DNA of 22,776 nt from Nitrospirota bacterium (lineage in GTDB: Bacteria; Nitrospirota_A; Leptospirillia; Leptospirillales; Leptospirillaceae): NCBI GenBank assembly GCA_021795275.1, contig JAJYPO010000016.1, positions 1 through 22,776 of the forward strand, in the 5' to 3' direction. The notes below the pieces were generated by a model that had not been told where the DNA came from, did no database searches, and saw only the letters and a list, made by a program, of their open reading frames with translations. The first letter of the stretch is position 1; every line of letters begins with the position of its first letter. This document shows, in pieces, positions 1-7,861 of the stretch. The position numbers and the translations under genes were made by a program.

Positions 1-2322
1 GGCCGCCTCATGTCCTCGATCGGACTTTCGGTCGAGGTCTCCGAGCTCTTCGCGACCCCCAACTTCTTCACCAGCGAAAAGTCCGGACTTTCCTGGTCCC
101 GGATCGAGGGAGAGGCCCAGCTTCGCGCCCCCTTCTTCATGTCGGCGAAGACAGACAAGTCCTCCCGCGTCTTCCACCTCTATCCCAAGGTCTGGAAGCT
201 GGCCCTAGATGTCGCCAACTCAAACGAACCCTACGCCAAATATCAGGAAAAGCTGTCGACGATCGAAGCGGAGAACCCCATTTCGATCCGTCACCTGCTC
301 GACCTCGTCCCCCATGGAACCCCGGTATCCCCCGACCGCGTCGACGTCTCCGTCCTCGATCAGGCCTATCCCTTCATCATCAGCTCCATGTCCTTCGGAT
401 CCCAGGGCGAGGTCGCCTACCGGGCCTACGCCGAGGCCTCCGAACAGCTCGGAATCCTCTCCCTGAACGGCGAGGGGGGCGAAATCCAGGACATGCTCGG
501 AAAGTATCCGAAGAGCCGGGGCCAGCAGATCGCCTCGGGGCGCTTCGGCGTGAACATCCGTCTTCTGAACTCCTCGACCCTCCTCGAGATCAAGATAGGC
601 CAGGGGGCGAAGCCCGGTGAAGGCGGACACCTGCCGGGGCGCAAGGTCTCCCAGAAGATCGCCCGCGCCCGTCGCGCCAATCCGGGGGTCGACCTGATTT
701 CCCCCTCCAACAACCACGACCTCTACTCCATCGAGGACCTCGCCCAGCTTATAGCCGAGCTCAAAAGCGCCAATCCCAGGGCGCGCGTCAACGTCAAGAT
801 TCCGGTCATTCCCGGGGTGGGAACGATCGGCATCGGGATCGCCAAGGCGGGAGCCGACATCATCACCGTCAGCGGGTTCGACGGAGGAACGGGGGCGGCG
901 CGCCTCCACGCCCTCAAGTACGTCGGCCTTCCCGTCGAGATCGGCGTCTCCGAGGTCCATCGGGCCCTTCTCTCCGCCGGCCTCCGGGATCAGGTCGAGC
1001 TCTGGGGAGACGGGGGCCTCAAGTCTTCCCTCGACGTGATCAAGCTCATGTGTCTCGGGGCGAACCGCGCCGGATTCGGAACCCTCCCCATGGTCGCCAT
1101 CGGCTGCACCATCTGCCGGGAGTGCCAGACCGACACCTGCCACGTGGGTATCGCAACCCAGATCGAAACGGAGGAGGACGCCGCCCGTCACGGTCTCAAG
1201 CGCTTCGTTCCCCGGGACTACGAATTTGCCGTCCGCCAGCTGGTCCACTTCTTCCGGGGCATGGGAGAGGACTTCCGGAGGGTCCTCGGCTCCCTCGGGG
1301 TCGACAACGCCCAGTCCATCGTGGGCAACACGAGCTACCTGGCACAGATGCGCCATTTCGACCGCCTCGATCTCACCTCCCTCCTGAATCCCCTGCCCTA
1401 CGGTCTGGAGAACGAAGGAGTCTGCGGCATCGGAGGGGTCCCCGACGTCACGATGACGGAAAAGATCACGGAGGAGGTCTTCCGGGAACTGCGGAAGCAC
1501 CCCACCTCCGTGGTGCTGAATGTCGCCTCGGTCAGCTCCCAGGACCGGAACATCGGAACCCATCTCTCCGGGACCCTCTACCGGGACTCCCCCTCCCATC
1601 CGCCCATCGACATCCGCCTCGGGACAGGGTCTGTCGCCGGAAACGGAATGGGCTCCTTCATCAAGGAAAACATGACGATTCACGTCGCGGGAGGGGCCCA
1701 GGACGGAGTGGGGAAAGGCGCCATCGGCGGCAGGATCGTGGTCCTCAAAGCCCGGAACCAGGAAGGCCGCTTCGTGGACGGCTCCGTCGGCAAGTCCCTG
1801 GGGTACGGTGCCCAGGGAGGCCTCTTCCTGGTCCAGGGGAACTGCGACTCACGGGCCTGCATCCGCCTCTCCGGAGCCGACGTCGTCATCGGAGGCCGCA
1901 TCACCGGACCTGTCGATGACGGGGTGGGTCATCTCGGCCTCCACGCCAACCTGAAGGGCTTCGCCTTCGAATACATGACGAACGGCCGGGCGGTCGTTCT
2001 GGGCGATCCCGGCCCCTGGATCTGCGCGGGCATGACCGGAGGATCGGTCTATCTCATGCCCCAGCCGGAGTTCGGCTTCGATGTCGCGGCGATCCGGCGG
2101 CGGATCGCCAAGGGCGCGAAGGTCGTCCTCTCCCGCCTCCTTCCCGTCGACGCCGAAGCCGTAAACCGGCTTCTCGGGGAATACGAGGGGGAGCTCAGCC
2201 ACTCGGGACAGACGGAAGAGGCCGCCTGGGTCCGGGGAATCCGCCTTTCGGATCTCCGGGAACGCTTTGTCCGGGTCATCCCGGAATCCCAGCAGACCGA
2301 ACAGGACATCTCCACCGAATGA
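1..2322 (+). CDS. gltB: Glutamate synthase large subunit, C-terminal part (5' end outside window)
   Basis: This is the FMN-binding and GXGXG part of glutamate synthase (GOGAT), which makes glutamate from 2-oxoglutarate and glutamine-derived ammonia. The frame is open from base 1; the first ATG is at 10. The residues around it (RLMSSIGLSVEV) resemble the region just before the FMN barrel in full-length GltB (FEAIGL...), so I infer the gene starts upstream and the glutaminase and central domains lie outside. Visible motifs include SGEGGE-like LNGEGGE, QGAKPGEGGHLPG, SPSNNHDLYSIEDLAQLI and GFDGGTGA of the FMN domain. A cysteine cluster, CTICRECQTDTC (codons from 1105), gives the C-x5-C-x4-C spacing of the 3Fe-4S cluster. 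From about 1620, repeated glycine motifs (GTGSVAGNGMG, GVGKGAIGG, GYGAQGG) form the GXGXG beta-helix. A separate split-type GOGAT subunit starting at base 10 is the alternative. Confidence 0.9.
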   Translation, partial: GRLMSSIGLSVEVSELFATPNFFTSEKSGLSWSRIEGEAQLRAPFFMSAKTDKSSRVFHLYPKVWKLALDVANSNEPYAKYQEKLSTIEAENPISIRHLLDLVPHGTPVSPDRVDVSVLDQAYPFIISSMSFGSQGEVAYRAYAEASEQLGILSLNGEGGEIQDMLGKYPKSRGQQIASGRFGVNIRLLNSSTLLEIKIGQGAKPGEGGHLPGRKVSQKIARARRANPGVDLISPSNNHDLYSIEDLAQLIAELKSANPRARVNVKIPVIPGVGTIGIGIAKAGADIITVSGFDGGTGAARLHALKYVGLPVEIGVSEVHRALLSAGLRDQVELWGDGGLKSSLDVIKLMCLGANRAGFGTLPMVAIGCTICRECQTDTCHVGIATQIETEEDAARHGLKRFVPRDYEFAVRQLVHFFRGMGEDFRRVLGSLGVDNAQSIVGNTSYLAQMRHFDRLDLTSLLNPLPYGLENEGVCGIGGVPDVTMTEKITEEVFRELRKHPTSVVLNVASVSSQDRNIGTHLSGTLYRDSPSHPPIDIRLGTGSVAGNGMGSFIKENMTIHVAGGAQDGVGKGAIGGRIVVLKARNQEGRFVDGSVGKSLGYGAQGGLFLVQGNCDSRACIRLSGADVVIGGRITGPVDDGVGHLGLHANLKGFAFEYMTNGRAVVLGDPGPWICAGMTGGSVYLMPQPEFGFDVAAIRRRIAKGAKVVLSRLLPVDAEAVNRLLGEYEGELSHSGQTEEAAWVRGIRLSDLRERFVRVIPESQQTEQDISTE

Positions 2323-2361
2323 GGCCGGGACTCTTCGCTCCGGCCAAGGGAGGACCGATTC

Positions 2362-3240
2362 ATGGCTGACCCGGTTTCGGGACAGATCTCCAGCATGACC
2401 GGATATGCCGAATCCCTGACGACCAACGGCTACCGGATCCAGCTCAGGTCCTACAACCACCGATCCCTCGAGATCGTCCTCCGGATTCCCCACGAATGGG
2501 AGGGGCTGGAGCCGTCGCTACGAAAAACCATCTCCCAGCGTCTTTCGCGGGGGCGGATCGACGTCTACATCCACCGCATCGAAGGCACGGGGAAGAGCCT
2601 GAACTCCTTTCTCGAAAAGGGGGTCGGGGCCTACCGGAACCTCTCCCTCCTCAATCACCATCTCGGACTTTCCCGGGAGATCGAAATCGCCCACATCCTG
2701 CAGATGCTGGCCCTGGACAGCTTCGCCGAATTCCCGCCCCTCGACGAGCGGGCGGCCCTCTCCGACTTTTCCGGTGCGCTGGAGTCCCTCGCCCTCTCCC
2801 GCGAGAGGGAAGGACAGGCCCTCCTTCATCTCATCAAGGAATTCATCGCCTCCATCCGTGACCTGGCCGACCAGATCGATGGCAAAAAGAAAGCCGCCCA
2901 CAAGGAGATCCGCCGAAAGTTCCTGGACCGGATGAAGTCCTATCTCCGCGAAATCGAGGGAGATCCGGGCAAGCGCTTCGAGGAGGAGGCGCTCCTCTAT
3001 CTTGCAAAGAAAGACAACGAGGAGGAATGGAAGCGATTCCACATCCATCTGGCCCAGGCCGAGCGGGAGGTCGAAAAGGGAGGCCTCCTGGGACGCTCCC
3101 TGGATTTCCTGGCCCAGGAGATGAACCGGGAGCTGACGACCTTCATCTCGAAGGAGCCCTCACCCGAACTCTTCCAGCCGGCCATGGAAATCCGGAACAT
3201 CGTGTCGAGTTTCCGGGAGCAGATCCAGAATCTGGAGTGA
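2362..3240 (+). CDS. yicC: YicC family endoribonuclease
   Basis: The 292-residue product matches the YicC family, RNA-binding endoribonucleases acting in RNA turnover in the cytoplasm. The N-terminal domain begins at residues 11-16 with the family signature SMTGYAES, followed by SYNHRSLEIVLRIP and LSRGRIDVYIHR. The C-terminal (former DUF1732) domain is seen in LDFLAQEMNRELTTFISK and ends with the very typical FREQIQNLE. Length is usual for the family. The ATG at 2362 is preceded by AAGGGAGG about 8 bases upstream. It follows gltB by 39 bases and precedes gmk by the same distance, the common yicC-gmk-rpoZ order, so co-transcription is likely. The catalytic role is known from family members and is not shown by this sequence alone. 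Confidence 0.9.
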   Translation: MADPVSGQISSMTGYAESLTTNGYRIQLRSYNHRSLEIVLRIPHEWEGLEPSLRKTISQRLSRGRIDVYIHRIEGTGKSLNSFLEKGVGAYRNLSLLNHHLGLSREIEIAHILQMLALDSFAEFPPLDERAALSDFSGALESLALSREREGQALLHLIKEFIASIRDLADQIDGKKKAAHKEIRRKFLDRMKSYLREIEGDPGKRFEEEALLYLAKKDNEEEWKRFHIHLAQAEREVEKGGLLGRSLDFLAQEMNRELTTFISKEPSPELFQPAMEIRNIVSSFREQIQNLE

Positions 3241-3279
3241 CCCGGACCGTCCAACCCCAACGAAGAGCTAGGACACCGC

Positions 3280-3990
3280 GTGAACAAAACGACCAATGAA
3301 ACGCCGTCCCGTCCCTCCCCGGCCTCGCGGTTGGAGTGGTTCTCTGACCCCCCCGAGATGGGCCGCCCCCTGCTCTACATCGTCTCGGCTCCATCGGGGG
3401 CCGGAAAAACAAGTCTTTGCCGTCGGGTCTCCTCCATGGTGGACTGGATCACCTATTCGATCTCCTATACCACGCGGGCTCCCCGGCCGGGCGAGGTCGA
3501 CGGGGTCGACTACTTCTTTGTGACGCCCCCCCTTTTTGCCGACATGAAGGCGAAGGGGGAATTTCTGGAAACGGCGGAGGTCTACGGGAACCATTACGGA
3601 ACGGCGCGCAATCAGATCGAGCGCTCCTTCGCCCAGGGAAAGGATGTCCTGGTCGATATCGACATCCAGGGCGCCCGGACCATGCGTCAAAGCGGGATCT
3701 CCAGCCTGTCCGTCTACATTCTTCCCCCTTCCTACGAGGTCTTGCGGGACCGCCTGTCGGGAAGGGCCCAGGACTCCCCCGAAACCATCAAAAAAAGGCT
3801 CGACCGCGCAAAAAACGAAATTTACAGCTATAATGAATACGATTACCTTCTGATCAACCGGGAGTTCGACAGGGCCGCCCATGATCTGCTGGCCATCATC
3901 CGGGCGGAGCACTACCGGAAGAGCGGCCTTCAGGAATTCATGGAAAAATCCTTTTTGAAGGGGTTCGCGGGTGACGGATCCTCCCTCTGA
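3280..3990 (+). CDS. gmk: Guanylate kinase
   Basis: Guanylate kinase phosphorylates GMP (and dGMP) to GDP with ATP in the cytoplasm, in purine salvage and GTP supply. The P-loop is VSAPSGAGKTSL at about residues 33-44. The GMP-binding region follows as YTTRAPRPGEVDGVDYFFV, and the lid-proximal region as GNHYGTARNQIE and VLVDIDIQGARTMR. The chosen start is GTG 3280 with a short AGGA motif 6-7 bases upstream. This gives a 26-residue N-terminal extension rich in Pro/Ser/Thr compared with the usual ~205-residue enzyme. The in-frame ATG at 3358 (MGRPLLYIVSAPSG) would give the usual length but lacks a clear ribosome binding site. It lies between yicC and rpoZ, as in many bacteria. Confidence 0.93.
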   Translation: MNKTTNETPSRPSPASRLEWFSDPPEMGRPLLYIVSAPSGAGKTSLCRRVSSMVDWITYSISYTTRAPRPGEVDGVDYFFVTPPLFADMKAKGEFLETAEVYGNHYGTARNQIERSFAQGKDVLVDIDIQGARTMRQSGISSLSVYILPPSYEVLRDRLSGRAQDSPETIKKRLDRAKNEIYSYNEYDYLLINREFDRAAHDLLAIIRAEHYRKSGLQEFMEKSFLKGFAGDGSSL

Positions 3991-4065
3991 CAGGGGATCG
4001 GATGCTGTCCTCCGGACCACACGCTCCGGACATCCGGAGACACTGAACACACGGAGAGAAATGAA

Positions 4066-4476
4066 ATGACCGACCTGATTTCCCAGCCCATCGAGTATAC
4101 CGACGACGTCATCGACAGCCACTACCGGCTCGTCATCGCCGCTGCAAAGCGGACCCGCCAGATCATGGAAGGCCATCCTTCCGTTCAGGACTGGCCCTAC
4201 CACAAGGAGACCACCGTCGGACTGGCCGAGATTCTCGGCAAGAAGGTTCCCATTCTGACGGGCCAGCCGGCCGTCGTGGCCGAGCAGAAGCATCGCGAAG
4301 CGATCCGGGCCGCCCGCAAGCAGGAAGAATATCTTCCGGCCCCCCGCGGATACGCCCGAGAATCGACCGAGGCGATCCGGGCCGATCTCGACGTCTACCA
4401 GGAAGAACCCGCCTATTCCGCAGAACCGGAGGATGGCGGAGACGTCGAGAAATTCGAGGACGACAAGGAGATCTGA
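4066..4476 (+). CDS. rpoZ: DNA-directed RNA polymerase omega subunit
   Basis: Omega is the small RNA polymerase subunit that holds beta-prime and assists core assembly. The N-terminal part contains the omega signature: DSHYRLVIAAAKRTRQIMEG at residues 18-37 corresponds to the conserved 'R(F/Y)RLV..AAKRARQL' helix, and TTVGLAEIL follows in place of the usual 'A..EI'. At 136 residues it is longer than the E. coli protein (91). The C-terminal tail, after about residue 95, is very acidic (YQEEPAYSAEPEDGGDVEKF) and probably disordered. The ATG has GGAGAG 7-10 bases upstream. The position directly between gmk and coaBC strongly supports the call. Confidence 0.85.
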   Translation: MTDLISQPIEYTDDVIDSHYRLVIAAAKRTRQIMEGHPSVQDWPYHKETTVGLAEILGKKVPILTGQPAVVAEQKHREAIRAARKQEEYLPAPRGYARESTEAIRADLDVYQEEPAYSAEPEDGGDVEKFEDDKEI

Positions 4477-4481
4477 GTCCC

Positions 4482-5723
4482 TTGCCGGGCCGATCCCCTT
4501 TCATTCTCCTCGGCGTCACCGGGAGCATCGCCGCCTCCAAATCCCTCGATCTCATCCGGCGTCTCGAGGGGGAGGGAGTTTCCGTCCAGGTGGTGGCCAC
4601 CCGGAACGCGCTTCCTTTTTTTCCGGTCCTGACGGCGGAGGTCTTTTCGGGTCATCCGGTCGAAACGGACCTGTTCAACCCCGTCCTCCCTCGCGGGGAA
4701 GGAGAGGGACGGGTCTCCCATCTCGCCCTTCTGGAGAAGGCCGATGCGATCCTCGTGGCCCCCGCCTCGGCTGATTTCATTGCCCGAATGGCCCTGGGAC
4801 TGGCGGACGACCTGCTCTCCACCCTTCTGCTCTCGGCGACCGTTCCCGTCCTGATCGCCCCCGCGATGGAGGAGGCGATGTACCGCCATCCCGCCTCGAC
4901 CGCCCATCGAAAAACTCTCGGAGAGCGCGGAGTCCTGGAGATCGCCCCCGATTCCGGCCCCCTGGCCTCAGGCAAATCCGGCCTTGGCCGCATGGCCACC
5001 GTCGAACGCATTCTCGAGACCCTTTTGCCCGTTCTCAGGAAAGCCCGGCCTACTGCCGGCCCCCTGTCTGGCATCGGGGTTCTCATCTCCTCCGGGCCGA
5101 CACGGGAACCGCTGGATGCCGTTCGCTACATCGGCAACTCCTCTTCGGGGAGGATGGGGGATGCCCTGGCACGCGCCGCCCTGGCACGGGGAGCCCGGGT
5201 GACGCTGGTGTCGGGCCCGACGGACCTTCCCCCTCCCCCGGGCTGCGACCTCCACCGGGTCGCCACCGCCCGGGAGATGGAGGAGACCCTGAGCTCCCTC
5301 TTTCCCTCCCACCCGCTCCTGATCATGGCGGCGGCGGTCTCCGACTACCGCATGAAGGATCCCGTCCCGGGAAAGCGAAAAAAGGACGGTCGGGAATGGA
5401 CCCTCTCCCTCGTAGAGAACCCCGACATCCTGAAGGGACTCGCCGAGAGGAAAAAACCGGGACAGTTTCTGGTCGGCTTTGCGGCCGAGTCCTCCCTCGA
5501 TCCGGAACGTCTCCTCGAGAAATGCCGCCACAAGAAGGTGGACCTTCTGGTGGCGAACGACATCTCGAACCCCGGCATCGGATTTTCCTCCACGGAAAAC
5601 GAGGTGACCCTCGTCACCCCCGAGGGAGGCTTCCGGACCCTCCCTCGAGCGGACAAGACCGCCATCGCCGGACAGATCCTCGATGCGATTCTCGCGGCGG
5701 GATGGCCGGCTCCCATAAAATAG
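4482..5723 (+). CDS. coaBC: Bifunctional phosphopantothenoylcysteine decarboxylase / phosphopantothenate-cysteine ligase
   Basis: CoaBC performs two successive coenzyme A steps: CoaB joins 4'-phosphopantothenate and cysteine, and CoaC decarboxylates the product using FMN. The TTG start at 4482 lies 11 bases after AAGGAG, which is inside the end of rpoZ; only 5 bases separate the genes. The CoaC domain (about residues 1-185) shows GVTGSIAASKSLDLIRRL, the flavin-region VAPASADFIARM and a conserved His80 (VSHLAL). The CoaB domain shows SSGPTREPLDAVRYIGNSSS, AAAVSDYRMKDPVPGKRKK and LVANDIS. Oddly, the 'PAMN' Asn needed for decarboxylation in E. coli Dfp is Glu130 (APAMEEAMY), and the flap Cys is Ser163 (LASGKSGLGRM). 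Variation at these places is known in other phyla, so activity is uncertain rather than excluded. Confidence 0.92.
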   Translation: MPGRSPFILLGVTGSIAASKSLDLIRRLEGEGVSVQVVATRNALPFFPVLTAEVFSGHPVETDLFNPVLPRGEGEGRVSHLALLEKADAILVAPASADFIARMALGLADDLLSTLLLSATVPVLIAPAMEEAMYRHPASTAHRKTLGERGVLEIAPDSGPLASGKSGLGRMATVERILETLLPVLRKARPTAGPLSGIGVLISSGPTREPLDAVRYIGNSSSGRMGDALARAALARGARVTLVSGPTDLPPPPGCDLHRVATAREMEETLSSLFPSHPLLIMAAAVSDYRMKDPVPGKRKKDGREWTLSLVENPDILKGLAERKKPGQFLVGFAAESSLDPERLLEKCRHKKVDLLVANDISNPGIGFSSTENEVTLVTPEGGFRTLPRADKTAIAGQILDAILAAGWPAPIK

Positions 5724-5798
5724 CTCTCACCGAAAATCATCCTGACAAACAGCTTACAGATATATATTTTTGGCGGCAGCCTCTTCCGGGTGGAGCCT

Positions 5799-7451
5799 TT
5801 AGCTGGCCCCTCCCGCAAAAGCCAGACGGATCAGCTTGAAAAAGAACAGACCCCCGGCCACCACCAGATAGGATCTCAGAACAGTCATCCAGACCCGGCC
5901 CGACAGGGAGAGTCTTCCCGGGGGAAGCTGGTCGAGCGGCGGCATTTTCCAATGTTCCCGAGAGACCTCGACCGCCTCCTCATTGGGGGGTTCCGGGGCA
6001 TTCTTTCGCTCGAACTTCCGCACGGCAAGGGCGGTCAGGCCTCCGATTGGAAGTCCTGCGGCGATCACTGTCGCCATCGTTTTCCAGTGAAGTGAAGGAA
6101 AGAGTTCGGAGACGGTCAGGATGGCCGAGAGCATCACGAGAATGGCGACGATGAAGGCCGTGAAATAGTTGACGGAACGCGTGTTGACCCAGGGACCCAG
6201 CACAGCCTTGTCGTTGCAGAGAAGCAGAAGAAAGACGGTCGCGCTGGGGAGGAGGACCCCCGCCAGAGTCTGGACCATATTGGTCAGAAGGCCCAGAGGA
6301 ACCCCTGGAGAGGTGACGAGAAGAACGGCCAGAACGATCAGACCGAAAAAGAAGGCATAGAATCCGAGCGCCTCCGTCGGCTTTTTTCGGAGGGAATGGC
6401 CCATCGAAAACACGTCTCCCAGCGCGTAAGCGGTCGAGAGGGAGACCGCCGACGCCCCCACGATGCAGGCGTCGATCAGGGCGACGGCGAAAAGAACCCC
6501 CGCGAGATGGCCGTGGTACTTAGCGATCGTCGCCGCGACCGCTCCGGCGTCGGTGAAGTTCCCGAATTCGGGATGGCCGACAAAGGTTTTTGCGGCGATT
6601 CCCATCATGGCGGCGGCTCCGGCGATGACCACCGCAATCCCGATCCACAGGTCGATCCGTTCGTATCGGATGTAGCGCGCGGTGATTCGTTTGTCGATGA
6701 CGTAGCTTTGCTGAAAGAAGAGTTGCCAGGGGGCGATGGTGGTTCCCACGATCGCGATGACCAGAAGAAGGATCTCCTCGGGACGACCTCCTTTCGGGAT
6801 CCCCGGAATAAAGAAGTCGTGGGCCATCCGGGGCATCGCCGGATGGATCATGAGAAAAAGCGGAACGAGCAGCAGGCTTCCGAAGACCAGAAAGAGCGTG
6901 AATCGCTCGAATCGCCGGAAATCTCCCGTACTCGCCGTCAGCATGATGACCAATGCGGCCGCCCCCACCCCCAGGAGCTTCGGAATGCCCAGATAGCCCA
7001 GCCCCAGGCTGATCCCGATGAATTCGGTGACGATCGTCAGGGCATTGAGAAGAAACAGGTCGATGACACTGAACGCCCCCCAGAACCGTCCGAAGCGTTC
7101 GAAAATGAGGCGGGCATGCCCGACCCCAGAGACGGCTCCGAGCCGCAAAACCATTTCCTGGTTGATGTAGATGACGGGCACCAGGAGAAGAAGCGTCCAC
7201 AGGAGGGCCGTTCCGTAGTTCTGGCCGGCGTGGGTGTAAATGGCAAAGGCTCCCGCATCGTTGTCCCCGCTCATGACGATCAGTCCTGGTCCGAGAACGG
7301 CCAGAAGGGTCCTGACCCTTCTGGCAAAGGTCGAGGAAGGAAGGGGGGAATGATGGGAAATGGTGCCAAGAGCCCCGCGAATTTCCCCGGCATGTGGTTC
7401 CCCTGATCCAGGACTTTGGGAACTGGCCGCAGAAAAGATTGGATTTTTCAT
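5799..7451 (-). CDS. Nramp-family divalent cation transporter, non-canonical (NRMT-like) site
   Basis: This 550-residue multi-pass inner-membrane protein has the SLC11/Nramp fold. TM1 carries GPGLIVMSGDNDAGAF and TM6 carries VGTTIAPWQLFFQQS. Relative to canonical Mn/Fe transporters (TM1 DPGN, TM6 MPH), the first Asp is kept (Asp65), but the metal-binding Asn becomes Ala68 and the TM6 Met becomes Ala240. Loss of the soft Met ligand is typical of the Nramp-related magnesium transporter group (NRMT), so Mg2+ or another hard cation is a reasonable inferred substrate. The C-terminal ~80 residues form a charged loop plus one more hydrophobic segment (LRSYLVVAGGLFFFKLIRLAF). The ATG has TAGGAG about 6 bases upstream. 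It converges on coaBC and is preceded by an unusually structured leader. Confidence 0.9.
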   Translation of the reverse strand: MKNPIFSAASSQSPGSGEPHAGEIRGALGTISHHSPLPSSTFARRVRTLLAVLGPGLIVMSGDNDAGAFAIYTHAGQNYGTALLWTLLLLVPVIYINQEMVLRLGAVSGVGHARLIFERFGRFWGAFSVIDLFLLNALTIVTEFIGISLGLGYLGIPKLLGVGAAALVIMLTASTGDFRRFERFTLFLVFGSLLLVPLFLMIHPAMPRMAHDFFIPGIPKGGRPEEILLLVIAIVGTTIAPWQLFFQQSYVIDKRITARYIRYERIDLWIGIAVVIAGAAAMMGIAAKTFVGHPEFGNFTDAGAVAATIAKYHGHLAGVLFAVALIDACIVGASAVSLSTAYALGDVFSMGHSLRKKPTEALGFYAFFFGLIVLAVLLVTSPGVPLGLLTNMVQTLAGVLLPSATVFLLLLCNDKAVLGPWVNTRSVNYFTAFIVAILVMLSAILTVSELFPSLHWKTMATVIAAGLPIGGLTALAVRKFERKNAPEPPNEEAVEVSREHWKMPPLDQLPPGRLSLSGRVWMTVLRSYLVVAGGLFFFKLIRLAFAGGAS

Positions 7452-7500
7452 CAGAATCTCCTATTCCCCGATGGGACGAGAAAGGGGAAAACCACAAACA

Positions 7501-7536
7501 GATCCGTCCCGAAGGGGCCAATGATGCGGACGGATC
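7501..7536 (-). promoter_or_regulatory. Hairpin in the Nramp 5' leader
   Basis: Perfect 9-bp inverted repeat GATCCGTCC / GGACGGATC with an 18-base loop. It lies 50-85 bases upstream of the Nramp start codon, between the 57-codon ORF and the transporter. There is no T-run directly after it on the minus strand, so it is not a simple intrinsic terminator. It could be a leader structure affecting translation or RNA stability. Confidence 0.45.
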
Positions 7537-7564
7537 GACCCAGGACCACCTCCGGGACGACGCG

Positions 7565-7738
7565 TCACCGCTCGAATGTGAAAGCGTGACCCATCGATGG
7601 GTGCGAAGAGGTTTCGGAGACGGGACCGATCTGACCCAAACGCCCGGGCTGGGTCAGAAAGTCGCCCACGGCATCAAGGAGAATCCTGATTTTTCGGAGA
7701 ATGGCAATGAGCATGGAACAGGGGGAATACGTTGGCAT
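7565..7738 (-). CDS. Candidate small protein or leader peptide upstream of the Nramp gene
   Basis: A 57-codon ORF runs on the minus strand from ATG 7738 to a TGA at 7565-7567, ending 113 bases before the Nramp start. It has a good Shine-Dalgarno sequence, GGAAAGGA, about 7 bases before the ATG. The middle is a hydrophobic/basic amphipathic stretch (SMLIAILRKIRILLDAVG). I recognise no family. Two palindromes (7589-7602 and 7631-7657) lie inside the ORF, and a 9-bp inverted repeat overlaps its ribosome binding site. It could therefore be a regulatory leader ORF for the transporter, a free small membrane-associated protein, or a chance ORF in a leader. An in-frame extension to an ATG at 7852 exists but lacks as good a ribosome binding site. 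Confidence 0.35.
   Translation of the reverse strand: MPTYSPCSMLIAILRKIRILLDAVGDFLTQPGRLGQIGPVSETSSHPSMGHAFTFER
7589..7602. repeat. 14-bp perfect palindrome
   Basis: ACCCATCGATGGGT is a perfect 14-bp palindrome with no spacer, inside the candidate 57-codon ORF upstream of the Nramp gene. It could be a protein binding site or the tip of a larger RNA fold. No regulator is encoded nearby to suggest which. Confidence 0.4.
7631..7657. repeat. Inverted repeat in the Nramp leader
   Basis: Perfect 8-bp arms CTGACCCA / TGGGTCAG separated by an 11-base loop that itself contains the palindrome GCCCGGGC. It is the third strong hairpin within 160 bases upstream of the transporter and supports a structured leader. 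Confidence 0.45.
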
Positions 7739-7748
7739 GGGAGAGTCC

Positions 7749-7795
7749 TTTCCGTGTTTTTCTGACAATCTTTTCGCTCGGACCCGACACGGAAA
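7749..7795 (-). promoter_or_regulatory. Inverted repeat overlapping the ribosome binding site of the small ORF
   Basis: Perfect 9-bp arms TTTCCGTGT (7749-7757) and ACACGGAAA (7787-7795) with a 29-base loop. In the minus-strand transcript the 3' arm ends in GGAAA, which is part of the GGAAAGGA Shine-Dalgarno of the 57-codon ORF. Folding would partly hide that site. This is seen in sequence; a regulatory effect is inference. Confidence 0.4.
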
Positions 7796-7861
7796 ACAAG
7801 AGGTGCGGAGTCTGTCAATGTCGTCCGGACGATCGATTTTTAAGTTTGTCAAGAACAGACA

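Noticed and set aside
220..1683. Long antisense ORF (487 codons) opposite gltB
   Set aside because: It is a shadow of high third-position GC in the real gene; the product is low-complexity Gly/Asp/Val-rich with no family likeness.
3268..4293. Antisense ORF of 341 codons across gmk and rpoZ
   Set aside because: It overlaps two well-recognised genes on the other strand and resembles nothing known.
7813..7852. Two TTGACA hexamers on the minus strand (7852-7847 and 7818-7813) as -35 boxes for the Nramp gene
   Set aside because: Neither has a -10-like hexamer at 16-18 bases, so I do not call a promoter.
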